Origin: Paraburkholderia phenazinium
GTDB taxonomy: Bacteria; Pseudomonadota; Gammaproteobacteria; Burkholderiales; Burkholderiaceae
Direction: 5' to 3'
Assembly: GCF_900100735.1 (NCBI RefSeq)
Contig: NZ_FNCJ01000002.1
Coordinates: 1 to 64,000 of the forward strand
Length of the DNA: 64,000 nucleotides
The notes beneath the pieces were generated by a model. The model had not been told where the DNA came from. It ran no database searches and worked only from the letters and a program-made list of their open reading frames with translations. The position numbers and the translations under genes were made by a program. Of the stretch, positions 1 to 9,149 are shown piece by piece (the first letter of the stretch is position 1; each line of letters starts with the position of its first letter).

Positions 1-1
1 C

Positions 2-643
2 ACGCCGCTGCTGCCCAACAATGGCCTCGCTGTCCTGCGCGGCAATATCGCGCCGGACGGCGCGGTGATCAAGCCGGGTGCAGCCGATCCGAAGCTGCAT
101 GTGCATACCGGCCGCGCCGTAGTGTTCAAGGACTACAACGACATGGCCGCGCGCATCGACGACGACGCGCTCGATATCGACGAAACCTGTGTGATCGTGC
201 TGCAGCACGCGGGTCCGGTAGGCGCGCCGGGCATGCCGGAGTGGGGCCAGTTGCCGATCCCGAAGAAGCTGCTGCAAAAGGGCGTGCGCGACATGCTGCG
301 CATCTCCGACGCGCGCATGAGCGGCACGAGCTACGGCGCATGCGTGCTGCACGTGGCGCCGGAATCGTTTATCGGCGGACCGTTTGCGCTGGTGCAGGAC
401 GGCGACCTGATCGAGCTGGACGTGCCGCAACGCAGACTGAACGTGCTGGTATCGGATGAAGAACTGGCGCGCCGCAAGGCGGCGTGGGTGGAACCTCAGC
501 CGCGCTTCACGCGTGGCTACGGCGCGATGCATCAGGTGCATGTGATGCAGGCCAACAAGGGCTGCGACTTCGACTTCCTGCAGCGCGATGGCGCGAGCGG
601 CGCCAGTAGCTGCAGCAGCGCAGGCGAGCCGGAGATTCACTGA
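2..643 (+). CDS. IlvD/Edd-family dehydratase, C-terminal part (gene enters from the left edge)
   Basis: The reading frame is open from the first bases of the window, so the N-terminus lies outside. The visible 213 residues begin with TPLLPNNGLAVLRGNIAPDG and contain the family's conserved C-terminal blocks: GPVGAPGMPEWG, the RISDARMSGTSYG block and APESFIGGPFALVQDGD. This is the typical end of dihydroxy-acid/sugar-acid dehydratases (IlvD/Edd), Fe-S enzymes that dehydrate 2,3-dihydroxy acids. The divergent tail (FTRGYGAMHQVHVMQANKGC) is like the sugar-acid (L-arabonate-type) subgroup rather than housekeeping IlvD, but substrate cannot be fixed from a fragment. A strong hairpin follows directly. 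Family is sure, substrate is not. Confidence 0.85.
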   Translation, partial: TPLLPNNGLAVLRGNIAPDGAVIKPGAADPKLHVHTGRAVVFKDYNDMAARIDDDALDIDETCVIVLQHAGPVGAPGMPEWGQLPIPKKLLQKGVRDMLRISDARMSGTSYGACVLHVAPESFIGGPFALVQDGDLIELDVPQRRLNVLVSDEELARRKAAWVEPQPRFTRGYGAMHQVHVMQANKGCDFDFLQRDGASGASSCSSAGEPEIH

Positions 644-653
644 GTTAGCGCTT

Positions 654-686
654 GGTCCTATCGAAGCAGGGTGCCTCGATAGGACC
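654..686 (+). terminator. Hairpin terminator after the dehydratase gene
   Basis: Perfect 11-bp arms GGTCCTATCGA (654-664) and TCGATAGGACC (676-686) with an 11-nt loop lie 11 bp after the dehydratase stop. There is no clear T-run, so it may work as a bidirectional element between two convergent genes. Confidence 0.5.
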
Positions 687-700
687 TACGATTCGCTCAG

Positions 701-734
701 GGCCGCGGGATGATTCGTGGTGTATCCTGCGGCC
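701..734 (-). terminator. Second hairpin between convergent genes
   Basis: Arms 701-711 (GGCCGCGGGAT) and 724-734 (ATCCTGCGGCC) pair at 10 of 11 positions. It lies 26 bp beyond the stop of the leftward SDR gene and could end that transcript. No T-run is visible. Confidence 0.35.
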
Positions 735-759
735 GTTGAATGCCTGCTGCCGCCAGGCA

Positions 760-1365
760 TCAAGAGCCGACGCGGTACACCCGTCCCGTCTGCGCTCCTT
801 CGACGCTGCGCAGATAAGCCTGGGCGGCGCGCTGTGCGGTCACCGCTTCGAAGCCGTAGAAAAACGGCCCATACGCTTCGAGCGATTCCGTCAGCACGGT
901 CGGGCTGACTACGTTGATACGGATGCCGCGCGGTAGTTCAATCGCTGCGCCACGCACAAAACCTTCCAGCGCGAGATTGACCGTGGTCGCGTTCGCGCCC
1001 TGGCGGATCGGCTCGTCGGCGAGGATGCCGCTCGTCAGCGTAAACGAGCCGCCGTCGTTCACATACTGCTGCGCCGTCAGCACCACGTTGATCTGTCCCA
1101 TCAGCTTGTCGCGCAAGCCGACCCAGAACTGCTCGACGGTCATCTCGGGCAGCGGCCCGAAATGCAGCTTGCCCGTGGTGGTGACCACGCCATCCACCTT
1201 GCCGATCTCGCGAAACAGCTTTTCGATGCTCGCGGGGTCCGTGCTGTCGACGCGATACTGGCCGCGCGTTGCGCCCACCTCGATCACTTCGTGGCGAGCT
1301 TTCAATTCAGCGGTCACGGCCCGGCCAAGCGTACCCGTTGCACCAATAACGACGATCTTTGTCAT
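760..1365 (-). CDS. Atypical short-chain dehydrogenase/reductase lacking the Tyr-Lys catalytic pair
   Basis: 201 residues with an N-terminal Rossmann motif GATGTLGRA for NAD(P) binding and the usual SDR core (VVTTTGKLHFG, FTLTSGILADEP). After the SG of the catalytic strand the sequence reads RQGANATTVNLALEGFVRGA, where a classical SDR would have YxxxK: neither Tyr nor Lys is present. The C-terminus carries the conserved INVVSPTVLTES block. This pattern matches the Lin1944-like SDR subgroup, which binds cofactor but lacks the standard active site; its function is not established. The ATG at 1365 is the natural start, next to the glycine-rich loop. Probably a single-gene unit. Confidence 0.85.
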   Translation of the reverse strand: MTKIVVIGATGTLGRAVTAELKARHEVIEVGATRGQYRVDSTDPASIEKLFREIGKVDGVVTTTGKLHFGPLPEMTVEQFWVGLRDKLMGQINVVLTAQQYVNDGGSFTLTSGILADEPIRQGANATTVNLALEGFVRGAAIELPRGIRINVVSPTVLTESLEAYGPFFYGFEAVTAQRAAQAYLRSVEGAQTGRVYRVGS

Positions 1366-1476
1366 ATCCGACCTTGAATGTTGAATGTGGCCTTCATTGT
1401 CTGCGCGACGCGCGGTGCGAAACAGGGCGTTTGGCTTGCAGGTCCTTAAACCTGGAGTTTCGAATCAGCCGCGTGC

Positions 1477-1932
1477 CTACTTCACGCGCTGCAGTTCGAT
1501 CACGCGGGTGGGACGCATATGATTGAGCGCAAAGTGAATGCGCCCGCGGTCCTGACGGCTGCCTACTGGCCGCGGATCGTCGAACTGATGGTCTTCGTCG
1601 TACGTCGATTGCGGCGCGATCATGCCTTTGTCCACTACCGTATAGCCCGGCTCGAGCGCGAGCAGCAGATGATTGCCGCCCACCCGGCTATCGAAGCCGG
1701 CGAGGCCGTCGCGCGCTTCCGGCACGCTGTTCACGAGCGAGGCGTTGCTGGTGGTGACTTCGTCCGGACCGATCGGACTGTGTCCGGCGAGTCGTGCCGC
1801 TTCGAGATTCTTGCCGTCCGTGTCCACCGTGCTGTCGTGGGTGCGGTCGTTGTGCAGATCGGTGCTGCTTGGGCCGCCGCCGCCGGGTTTGCTAGCGGTG
1901 TTGACAGGTTTTTCAGTGTCGCTGTTCATCAT
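1477..1932 (-). CDS. Conserved hypothetical protein, possibly DUF3005 family
   Basis: I place the start at the MMNSDTEK methionine (1932) because AAGGAG lies about 6 bp upstream of it; the open frame upstream to 2007 lacks such a site. The 151-residue product has a hydrophilic, probably disordered N-terminal half (PGGGGPSSTDLHNDRTHDST) and a conserved-looking C-terminal half with GLAGFDSRVGGNHLLLALEP and HFALNHMRPTRVIEL. No membrane segment or signal peptide. The layout resembles DUF3005 proteins of Burkholderiaceae, but that is recall of the family, not a search. Function unknown. Confidence 0.65.
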   Translation of the reverse strand: MMNSDTEKPVNTASKPGGGGPSSTDLHNDRTHDSTVDTDGKNLEAARLAGHSPIGPDEVTTSNASLVNSVPEARDGLAGFDSRVGGNHLLLALEPGYTVVDKGMIAPQSTYDEDHQFDDPRPVGSRQDRGRIHFALNHMRPTRVIELQRVK

Positions 1933-2211
1933 GCTTTCTCCTTGAGGACAACCTGGGTGAGATAGCAGCAAAACTTGTTCCGGAGATCCCTGAGGCGAGC
2001 TGCACACCCTCCGGTTTACGCCTCTCGCGCGGCTGACATTCTTTTGATTTTTTTTTAATCAACGCGTATTTTCTAGAGAGTATGATCTTACTCCGACGAG
2101 CGAGCGCGCTCAAAAAATGACGGCTTCTGCCAAGCCGCTTTCAGCCAAGCCGATGAGAGACGGCGACGCGCCGCTCCTACCACTACATGAGGCAGTCAGG
2201 GCGGGTGACAC

Positions 2212-2445
2212 ATGCACTTCGATGCTGCATTTACACATCGCGGCTACTTACTAAACTGCGCACCAGCGCGGGCGGGAGACGGAACTTGGCAACCTTACGT
2301 GGTGATCTCCCGTTCGAGTGACGGCGAGCTGGTCGCTAACCGTTTTTTTCCGACGGATTTCCGCTTCGCTGACGAAGCCGCCGCGATCGCGCATGCGCGC
2401 GACTGGGCGGTTCGCTGGATCGACGCCAGCAGCGTCACGATTTGA
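2212..2445 (+). CDS. Small conserved hypothetical protein (77 aa)
   Basis: A 77-residue product with alternating beta-type segments (HRGYLLNCAPARAGDG, QPYVVISRSSDGELVANRFF) followed by an acidic helix ending ARDWAVRWIDA. It looks like the small single-domain proteins common in Burkholderia that combine a short sheet with an HARDWAVRWID-type C-terminal helix. The ATG at 2212 follows a weak GGGCGGG purine stretch. No signal peptide, Cys motif or known catalytic motif. It is codirectional with the serine acetyltransferase gene 105 bp downstream. The opposite-strand frames here look like shadows. Confidence 0.55.
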   Translation: MHFDAAFTHRGYLLNCAPARAGDGTWQPYVVISRSSDGELVANRFFPTDFRFADEAAAIAHARDWAVRWIDASSVTI

Positions 2446-2550
2446 CGCAGCTGGCGTGGATGTAGCGCTGCACGAGCGGCGGGAAAACGCGGTAATCTCT
2501 GGGGACAATTCACTCTGAACCGTGCTTGCCGTACGGCCGCCGTCCTCACC

Positions 2551-3477
2551 ATGCCAAACCATCCTTCCCGCAACTGGGGCCTCGAGCAGATCGTCGCCGA
2601 TCTGCGCGCATCGCGCGAGCAACTGCATCGCACCCGCCATCCGCGCGGCATTCGCGAACTGCCGTCACGTGACGCGGTGAGCAGCATCGTCACCGGCCTG
2701 CGCGCCGCGCTTTTCCCGACCCATTATGGTGCGCCCGATTTGACCGACGAGACCGTCGATTATTACGTCGGTCACACGCTCGAAAGCACCTTGCGGCTGC
2801 TAGCCGAACAAATTCGTCGCGCTTTGCGATTTTTGCCCGAGCACGGTGAGACCCCAGATGCGGAACTCGCCGAGCGGGCCTTCGAAGTGGCCCGCGAGTT
2901 CGGCACGCAGTTGCCGGGTATCCGGGCGCTGCTGGTCAGCGACATTCAGGCTGCCTTCACAGGCGACCCGGCCGCGCAGCACATCACCGAAATCCTGCTT
3001 TGCTATCCCGGCGTCTGGGCCATGACGCACCACCGTCTCGCTCACGCGCTTCACAAGCTCGGTGTGCCGCTCCTGGCACGCTTTATCAACGAGATCGCGC
3101 ACTCGGCCACCGGCATCGACATTCACCCTGGCGCGCAAATCGGGCCGAGCTTCTTTATTGACCACGGCACGGGTGTGGTTATCGGCGAGACCGCCATCAT
3201 CGGCGAACGTGTGCGGGTGTATCAGGCGGTCACGCTCGGTGCGAAGAGTTTTGCCGCGGATGTCGACGGCACGCTCGTCAAGGGCAATGCCCGCCATCCG
3301 ATCGTCGAGGACGACGTGGTGATCTACGCTGGCGCCACGATTCTCGGCCGCGTGACGATTGGGCGTGGCTCGGTGATCGGCGGCAATGTGTGGCTCACGC
3401 ATAGCGTGCCGCCGGGCAGCAGCGTCTCGCAAGGCAAGGTTCGCGAAGGCGATCGCAACGACGAAGGGCGGCGCTGA
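2551..3477 (+). CDS. cysE: Serine O-acetyltransferase (EpsC/CysE type)
   Basis: 308 residues. Residues about 1-170 form the helical N-terminal domain; about 175-300 form the left-handed beta-helix acetyltransferase domain with hexapeptide repeats. Visible active-site blocks are NEIAHSATGIDIHPGAQIG, FFIDHGTGVVIGETAIIG with the catalytic Asp-His, and VRVYQAVTLGA. It makes O-acetylserine from serine and acetyl-CoA, the first step of cysteine synthesis. The length is that of the longer EpsC-like form (about 300 aa) rather than E. coli CysE (273 aa). It ends 38 bp before the AraC gene start. Confidence 0.9.
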   Translation: MPNHPSRNWGLEQIVADLRASREQLHRTRHPRGIRELPSRDAVSSIVTGLRAALFPTHYGAPDLTDETVDYYVGHTLESTLRLLAEQIRRALRFLPEHGETPDAELAERAFEVAREFGTQLPGIRALLVSDIQAAFTGDPAAQHITEILLCYPGVWAMTHHRLAHALHKLGVPLLARFINEIAHSATGIDIHPGAQIGPSFFIDHGTGVVIGETAIIGERVRVYQAVTLGAKSFAADVDGTLVKGNARHPIVEDDVVIYAGATILGRVTIGRGSVIGGNVWLTHSVPPGSSVSQGKVREGDRNDEGRR

Positions 3478-3514
3478 TGCTGGCGCTGCCGCGTCCTCGC
3501 TAGCACACGGGCCC

Positions 3515-4345
3515 ATGGCTGCCAGTCGCGTTCAGATGCCGCGCTGTGCCCTCGCCGGGGTAGAGGCGACGGTCGCGGAAACTGCGCACGCGTTTCCCCG
3601 TCATTCGCATGACCGCTTCGGCGTGGGCGTGATCGTGCGCGGCGGGCATCGCTCGGCGAGCGGACGCGGCCTCGTCGAAGCGCGCGTGAACGACGCGATC
3701 ATGGTCAACCCCGGCGAAGTCCACGACGGCAGTCCGCTTGATGAGCGTGGCCGCGCATGGCGCATGCTCTACTTCGAACCGGCATTGCTGCACGACGCGG
3801 CGCTCGAGTTGGCTGCAAAGCGTCCTGGCGTCGTACCGCGCCAGATTGAATTGACGCAGCCTGTCGCTCACGACCCAGTGTTGAACGCGCTGTTCGAACG
3901 GCTGTTCCTGGTGTCCGTCACGTTGGTGGGTCCTGGCGATGCGCTCGCACGCGAGACGGCGCTGCTGCAGATGCTCGGGCATCTCGGGCGCCATCACACC
4001 ACGCTGAGCGGTGCATCCTCGCGCGAGGAGGCCGGTCCGGTTACGCGCGCCAAAGCGCGGATCGACGACGATCCCGCCGCGCAGCTAACGCTCGCGGAGC
4101 TGGCTGCGGAGGCGGGTATGAGCCGCTTCCAGTTGCTGCGCTGCTTCGCGCAGCAGATCGGGCTGCCGCCGCATGCGTACCGTATGCAGCGGCGGGTGGT
4201 GCTGGCCCGTCAATGGATCGCGCGTGGCGCGACGCTTGCCGATGCGGCGGCTGCCGCCGGATTTGCCGATCAGAGCCATATGACGCGCGCTTTCGTGCGC
4301 CTGCTCGGCGTAACGCCGGCTAACTACGCCGCGGCGACTCGTTAA
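3515..4345 (+). CDS. AraC-family transcriptional regulator
   Basis: 276 residues from the ATG at 3515 (MAASRVQMPRC). The frame is open further upstream but would overlap cysE with unnatural sequence. The N-terminal half is a cupin-like ligand domain (AFPRHSHDRFGVGVIVRGG, VNPGEVHDG, MLYFEP). The C-terminal 100 residues form the two-helix-turn-helix AraC domain (LTLAELAAEAGMSRFQLLRC, then ATLADAAAAAGFADQSHMTR and FVRLLGVTPANY). The next gene in the same direction is an EamA exporter starting 118 bp later, a frequent pairing in which the regulator controls the exporter; that link is inference. Confidence 0.88.
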   Translation: MAASRVQMPRCALAGVEATVAETAHAFPRHSHDRFGVGVIVRGGHRSASGRGLVEARVNDAIMVNPGEVHDGSPLDERGRAWRMLYFEPALLHDAALELAAKRPGVVPRQIELTQPVAHDPVLNALFERLFLVSVTLVGPGDALARETALLQMLGHLGRHHTTLSGASSREEAGPVTRAKARIDDDPAAQLTLAELAAEAGMSRFQLLRCFAQQIGLPPHAYRMQRRVVLARQWIARGATLADAAAAAGFADQSHMTRAFVRLLGVTPANYAAATR

Positions 4346-4463
4346 GCGCGCTGAGCCCACCAAGCCCGCCACGCCCGTTCAATCGCGGGCTGCAATTTCG
4401 TTCAAGACCGCTCGCCATCCGGCTCCTAAGCTGACCGCTCATTCAATCAAGAACGGCGGCGGC

Positions 4464-5375
4464 ATGAATTCGCGTTACCTGGGTTATCTGTTGTGTGGTC
4501 TGGCGATGATCGGCGTGGGCAGCACGGTAGTGGTCAGCAAGTCGATCGCGGCCGGACTGCCGCCGTTTTCCGCCACGGCGTTGCGCTTTGCGATTGCCTT
4601 TCCGGTGTTTCTCCTGGTAATGCGTGTGCGCGGGGTGCGCTGGCCGCGTCTCGGACGGCGCGACGTGCTATTGCTGATCGCGCAGGCCGGGGCGGGCAGC
4701 GTCGGCTATACGGTGTTTCTGATCAGCGGCATGCGGCTTGCATCGGCTGCGGATGCAGGGGTAATAGCGGGCACTTTGCCGGCTGTCTCGGCGCTGGTGG
4801 CCATGCTGGCGCTCGGCGAGCGGCCCGGCCCCTCGCTGATTGGCGCGATTGTCCTGGCGACTTTAGGCGTGCTGGTATGCACGGTGCGTGTGGAAGATCT
4901 CAGCGCGCCGCATGCAGCCGGTTCGTTAGCGGGCGATGCGCTGGTGTTTGCCGCGATTGTTTGCGAAGCCCTGTTCATTCTGCTGAATCGCAAGCTGCGT
5001 ACGCCGATCGCCGCGCTGCCGCTGTCGGCCTTGATGAGCGGCATAGGCCTGGCGGTGGCCATCGTGCCGGCATGTTTCGAACAGGCATGGCGTCTGCCGT
5101 TCGATACGAGCGCGCTGGCCGGAGTGGTCTACTACGCGCTGGTGCCGACGGTGGGTGGGTTCGTGTTGTGGTACGCGGGGGCCGCACGGATCAGCGGCGC
5201 GGAAGCGGGCCTCATGACGGCGCTGGTGCCGGTGAGCACGGTGGCGATGGCGGCTGCGCTACTGCACGAACCGGTGTCGAGCGCGCAGCTTGCCGGAGTG
5301 GCCTGCGTGCTCGGCGCGCTCTTGCTTGCGACCGTGGGGCAGATGAGGCGCGTGCCGCGTCGTGGTTCGGCGTGA
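4464..5375 (+). CDS. EamA/DMT-family transporter
   Basis: 303 residues, almost wholly hydrophobic, with about ten membrane segments arranged as two EamA repeats (about 10-140 and 155-295). Diagnostic features are the opening LLCGLAMIGVGSTVVVSKSI, FSATALRFAIAFPVFLL and, in the second repeat, YYALVPTVGGFVLWYAGAAR and GAEAGLMTALVPVSTVAMAA. Members export amino acids or other metabolites through the inner membrane. It is preceded by an AraC-type regulator and ends 19 bp from the convergent folE stop. Substrate is unknown. Confidence 0.88.
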   Translation: MNSRYLGYLLCGLAMIGVGSTVVVSKSIAAGLPPFSATALRFAIAFPVFLLVMRVRGVRWPRLGRRDVLLLIAQAGAGSVGYTVFLISGMRLASAADAGVIAGTLPAVSALVAMLALGERPGPSLIGAIVLATLGVLVCTVRVEDLSAPHAAGSLAGDALVFAAIVCEALFILLNRKLRTPIAALPLSALMSGIGLAVAIVPACFEQAWRLPFDTSALAGVVYYALVPTVGGFVLWYAGAARISGAEAGLMTALVPVSTVAMAAALLHEPVSSAQLAGVACVLGALLLATVGQMRRVPRRGSA

Positions 5376-5394
5376 GGCCGAGTGAGCGATGTGC

Positions 5395-6030
5395 CTACGT
5401 ATTTGCCACCGCCACGACACCGGGATTGCCGACGATCGACAGGAACTCGCGCCGGGTCGACGGATCGGTGCGAAACGTGCCGAGCATGCGCGAAGTGACC
5501 ATGGTGACGCCGGCCTTGTGCACGCCGCGCGTCGACATGCATTGATGGGCCGCTTCGAGAATCACGCCGACGCCCTCGGGTTGCAGCACTTCGTTGAGCG
5601 TATCGGCGATCTGCACGGTCATCTTCTCCTGGATCTGCAGGCGCTTGGCGAACGCATCGACGAGCCGCGCCAGTTTCGAAATGCCCACTACCCGGTGACC
5701 CGGCAGATAAGCGACGTGCGCGCGGCCGATGATCGGCACCATGTGATGCTCGCAATAGCTCTCGAAGCGGATGTCCTTGAGCACGATCATTTCGTCGTAG
5801 CCATCCACCTCCGAGAAGGTACGCGCAAGGAGTTCGCGCGGATCGACTGCATAGCCCGCGAAGAATTCCTCGTAGGACCGCACCACGCGCGCCGGTGTGT
5901 CCAACAGGCCTTCGCGCTGCGGATCGTCGCCGGCCCAGCGCAGCAATACGCGCACGGCGTCTTCTGCTTCGTCGCGCGTCGGGCGTCCCGGGGCTTCACT
6001 TTGCCTGGTCTTCTTTGGCTTGCTGCTCAT
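5395..6030 (-). CDS. folE: GTP cyclohydrolase I
   Basis: 211 residues from MSSKPKK at 6030, preceded by GGAGGAACGAAGG; the longer open frame to 6222 would overlap the LysR gene and has no family support. It converts GTP to dihydroneopterin triphosphate, the first step of folate/tetrahydropterin synthesis. Zinc ligands are visible as C93 with H96 in [10 protein letters not shown] and C164 in HQCMSTRG; the substrate block [20 protein letters not shown] is intact. The C-terminal half is typical ([17 protein letters not shown]). Length fits the family. It converges with the EamA gene. Confidence 0.95.
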   Translation of the reverse strand: MSSKPKKTRQSEAPGRPTRDEAEDAVRVLLRWAGDDPQREGLLDTPARVVRSYEEFFAGYAVDPRELLARTFSEVDGYDEMIVLKDIRFESYCEHHMVPIIGRAHVAYLPGHRVVGISKLARLVDAFAKRLQIQEKMTVQIADTLNEVLQPEGVGVILEAAHQCMSTRGVHKAGVTMVTSRMLGTFRTDPSTRREFLSIVGNPGVVAVANT

Positions 6031-6169
6031 CCTTCGTTCCTCCGGGGCCGCGTCCGCGCGTTGAATAGGGTTCCAAACGGTGGCAGACATTGTTCCATGT
6101 TTTGCGTTGCGGCGGGCGCGGCGCTTATTGCGCTTACATGGACGTTCCCCACTGCCAAGGGCATGCGGA

Positions 6170-7093
6170 CTATCTCGGCCATTCGTCCATGGCGTCGTTA
6201 AAGAGTTCGGCGACCACACCACGCAGCCACCCCGCCCGTGGATCGTTATGAAACTTGCGATGCCAGTGCTGCTTCAGATCGAAGCGCGGCAGTTCGAGCG
6301 GCGGCTCGACCAGCGTGATGGAGGCGTGTTCGGAGACGTAAGCAAAGCCGATTGCGTGCGGCACCGTGGCGATCAGGTCGGTGCGTGCGAGGATGAACGG
6401 CAGGCTCATGAAGTGCGTGGTCTCCAGCACCGCGCGGCGCCGGATGCGCTTTTTCTCGAGGAACTGCTCGAGCACTTCCTGGCTGCGGCCTTCGGCGCGC
6501 ACCACGGCATGCCCGCAGGCGACGAACTGCGATAGCGTGAGCGGCTCGCGGGTGAGCGGATGATTGCTGCGCATCAGGCAAATGAATCGATGCGTGAAGA
6601 GGCGCTGTTGAAAGAAGTTGTTACCCGACAGGTCGGGGAAGTAGCCGACTGCGAGATCCACGTCGCCCGATTCGAGACCGCGTTCGACTTGCGAGGGCGG
6701 CAGCGAAACCGAGCGTAGATTCGCGTTGGGTGCGCGCTCGGCAAACAGTTGCAGCAGGCGCGGCAGGAACACGATTTCGCCGACGTCGGAGAGGGCGATG
6801 GAAAATGTGCGGGTGGTCGTGGCCGGCTCGAAGTCTTGCACGTCCAGCATGCCCTGCTCGATGCGCAGCAGCGCTTCACGTGCCGCAGGAATCAGCGCGA
6901 GCGCACGCGGCGTTGGCTCCATGCCGCGCGAGGTGCGCACGAAGAGCTGATCGCCGAAGTATTCGCGCAGCCGTCCGAGCGCCGTGCTCACGCGTGGCTG
7001 GCTGACGCCGAGACGCTCCGCCGCGCGGCTCACGTTGCGGGTTTCCTCCATCGCGACGAGGTAGGGGATCAGGTTCAGGTCGAGTTCGGACAT
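6170..7093 (-). CDS. LysR-family transcriptional regulator
   Basis: 307 residues from MSELDLN at 7093; an in-frame upstream ATG at 7132 would add 13 residues without family support. Residues 1-65 are the winged HTH ([40 protein letters not shown]). The remainder is the periplasmic-binding-like effector domain ([47 protein letters not shown]). The effector domain resembles the NahR/LinR-like branch that senses aromatic compounds, but ligand is unknown. Its 3' end lies 140 bp from the folE start; no obvious target gene is divergent from it in the window. Confidence 0.88.
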   Translation of the reverse strand: MSELDLNLIPYLVAMEETRNVSRAAERLGVSQPRVSTALGRLREYFGDQLFVRTSRGMEPTPRALALIPAAREALLRIEQGMLDVQDFEPATTTRTFSIALSDVGEIVFLPRLLQLFAERAPNANLRSVSLPPSQVERGLESGDVDLAVGYFPDLSGNNFFQQRLFTHRFICLMRSNHPLTREPLTLSQFVACGHAVVRAEGRSQEVLEQFLEKKRIRRRAVLETTHFMSLPFILARTDLIATVPHAIGFAYVSEHASITLVEPPLELPRFDLKQHWHRKFHNDPRAGWLRGVVAELFNDAMDEWPR

Positions 7094-7206
7094 GCGGGCG
7101 GTGGCGGGGGAGTATCGGGGAGGCGTATACACCGTACCGCTGAAATCGCCTTGCCGTATATTGGGGAAAGCGCCGAGGATTGTTCGATTATCTGATTTTA
7201 CGTTCG

Positions 7207-9033
7207 TTAGGCGAACTCGCTCAGCCAGTCATGCAGCGCACCCCGCACCTCTTCGATCACCGGGTTCCATTCGCGCAGTTCGCGTTGCCGGAACAGGCGC
7301 ATGGACGGATACCAGGGGCTGTCGGTTCGACCGTTTAGCCATCTCCATTCAACGTAGGCGGGTACCAGTACCCATACTGGCCGGCCAGCCGCACCGGCAA
7401 GATGGGCCACGGACGTATCTACCGTGATCACCAGGTCGAGCGTTTCAAGTATCGCGAGGGTATCGGTGAAGTCTTCGATTGATGGCCCGAGCGTATGCAG
7501 GTCAAATTCCTCGGCCAGCGCCTCGCTTTCGCGCTCACGCTCGCCTTTCTGCACCGAGAACCACGCCGTTCCCGGCAATCCGAAAAGCGGCTTCAGCATA
7601 TCTAGCGGGATAGAGCGGAACCGGTCGAAAGCGTATGCGGGCCTCCCGGCCCACACGACACCGATTCGACGGCGCCTGGCATCGATGCTTACTGGTGAGA
7701 GGGCTTCAATGTGAGTCCGCCAGCGATGCACCTTTTTAGGTGTTGCGAACACATACGGGATCTCGATGCCAGGCAGCATCGATAAATCCAGACCCATATG
7801 TTCCGGAATTTTTAGCAGATGGGTCCAGTAGTCGTAAGGTCCGGGTGGAGGCTCCGAAGAATACACGGCCCGTATGCACCTCATGGTCGCTGCGACCTGT
7901 GCGACCGGCGTGGGGACGACCAAATCGACTGTCGCACCTTGACGGTGTAGCCATTCGGCAAACCTGATGCACTGAATTTTATCGCCGTCTCCCTGTTCTC
8001 CGACGAGCAGGAACTGGCACCCTGCCACTGGTTCGCCGTTCCACTCTGGAAAGTCGAGTGGAATGAGCAAACTGGCTTTGCTACCAGGGAGTGCATAGTA
8101 CGCTTTGTGTCGTGCCCAGCCTTCCTTGAACTTGCCGCATGCAAGCTGGACACAGGCAAGGTGATACTGCATTTCCGGGCTGTCGGGCCAGAGTCGCGCG
8201 GCCTCCATGCTATGCGGCAGACTTTCCACTATGTTGCCCGGGACGCTCAGCGCTAGCGCCGCATAGTGATGCAGCCTGGCGCTTGCCGGATAGATGGCAA
8301 GTCCCTGCCTTGCAACACTCAGTGCATCGCTGAAGCGGTCGTTTTTGTAGAGGACGTAAGCGAGTGCTTCCAGCTCGTTCGCGTTGCCCGCAAAGCGCGC
8401 CCGGAGCTGTGCGAGCGTTTCATCAAGCTGCGGCGTGCGCCTGGCCTTCGCCAGGGCGGAAACCAGGTCGATTCCATCGCGGGGACGGGTGGAGTCGAGT
8501 GTCCATGCACGTATCCAGTAGTCCGCAGCATCGTCAATCTGCCCATGTTTTGAACTGATCCGGGCCATCGCCCGCAGCGCATGATGCAATTGCGGCTCTA
8601 ACGCCACGGCCTTTGCGTAATGAGCTTTGGCTTCGACGAGGCGGCCGGATGATCGCAGGCAGTCAGCCAGATTTCGTTGTAGGGTTGCCTTGTCAGGGTC
8701 CAGATCGAGCGCGCGATAATAGAACGCTTCGGCTCGAATAGGCTCGCCTTTCAGAGCTGCAATCAGGCCAGCGTGCTCCCATAGCTCGGCGCGCTCAGGG
8801 GCAGCCAGCACGGCACGCTCGATATAGGTCTGTGCCGCATTCATGTCCTCCAGATGCACGCTGGCGAGTGCCAGGCGGTGTAGCGCATGCGCGTCGTGCG
8901 GACGCTCGGCTAGCACCGTAAGATAGGCGTTCGACGCGTCGCTCATACGACGAGCGGAAAAATCAGCATCGGCGCGTGCAAACAGAGCGTCTACGCACGC
9001 TGCGCCGCTGCCCGGGTCATTCAGTTCTAGCAT
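7207..9033 (-). CDS. TPR-repeat protein with C-terminal glycosyltransferase-9-like domain
   Basis: 608 residues. Residues about 12-330 are tandem 34-residue TPR units (ALFARADADFSARRMSDASN, AEAFYYRALDLDPDKATLQR, EAKAHYAKAVALEP). From about 340 the protein changes to a Rossmann-like region (FLLVGEQGDGDKIQCIRFAE, RRIGVVWAGRPAYAFDRFRS, LDLVITVDTSVAHLAGAAGR) typical of the heptosyltransferase/GT9-like domain found behind TPRs in proteobacterial sugar-transfer proteins. The TVDTSVAHLAGA block is the nucleotide-sugar site signature. No signal peptide. The role may be transfer of a sugar to a protein or surface glycan; substrate unknown. Confidence 0.8.
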   Translation of the reverse strand: MLELNDPGSGAACVDALFARADADFSARRMSDASNAYLTVLAERPHDAHALHRLALASVHLEDMNAAQTYIERAVLAAPERAELWEHAGLIAALKGEPIRAEAFYYRALDLDPDKATLQRNLADCLRSSGRLVEAKAHYAKAVALEPQLHHALRAMARISSKHGQIDDAADYWIRAWTLDSTRPRDGIDLVSALAKARRTPQLDETLAQLRARFAGNANELEALAYVLYKNDRFSDALSVARQGLAIYPASARLHHYAALALSVPGNIVESLPHSMEAARLWPDSPEMQYHLACVQLACGKFKEGWARHKAYYALPGSKASLLIPLDFPEWNGEPVAGCQFLLVGEQGDGDKIQCIRFAEWLHRQGATVDLVVPTPVAQVAATMRCIRAVYSSEPPPGPYDYWTHLLKIPEHMGLDLSMLPGIEIPYVFATPKKVHRWRTHIEALSPVSIDARRRRIGVVWAGRPAYAFDRFRSIPLDMLKPLFGLPGTAWFSVQKGERERESEALAEEFDLHTLGPSIEDFTDTLAILETLDLVITVDTSVAHLAGAAGRPVWVLVPAYVEWRWLNGRTDSPWYPSMRLFRQRELREWNPVIEEVRGALHDWLSEFA

Positions 9034-9086
9034 TTGCAGGGGCCGCCTTCATTATTCTGCGTTCTGGTCGTATTGCGCCAGAAGTC

Positions 9087-9120
9087 ACGCCTCTCGCCCG
9101 TTCCAACGAACGAGAGGCGT
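9087..9120 (-). terminator. Hairpin terminator after the S8 protease gene
   Basis: Perfect 10-bp arms ACGCCTCTCG (9087-9096) and CGAGAGGCGT (9111-9120), loop 14 nt. It lies 30 bp after the protease stop in its direction of transcription. The T-tract is weak (GACTTCT). Confidence 0.5.
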
Positions 9121-9149
9121 TATCTCTCATCGTTCCAGCTTGTGCTGAC

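Noticed and set aside
6031..6222. 64-codon N-terminal extension of folE
   Set aside because: It overlaps the end of the LysR gene, and GTP cyclohydrolase I normally starts near MSSKPKK, which has a ribosome site.
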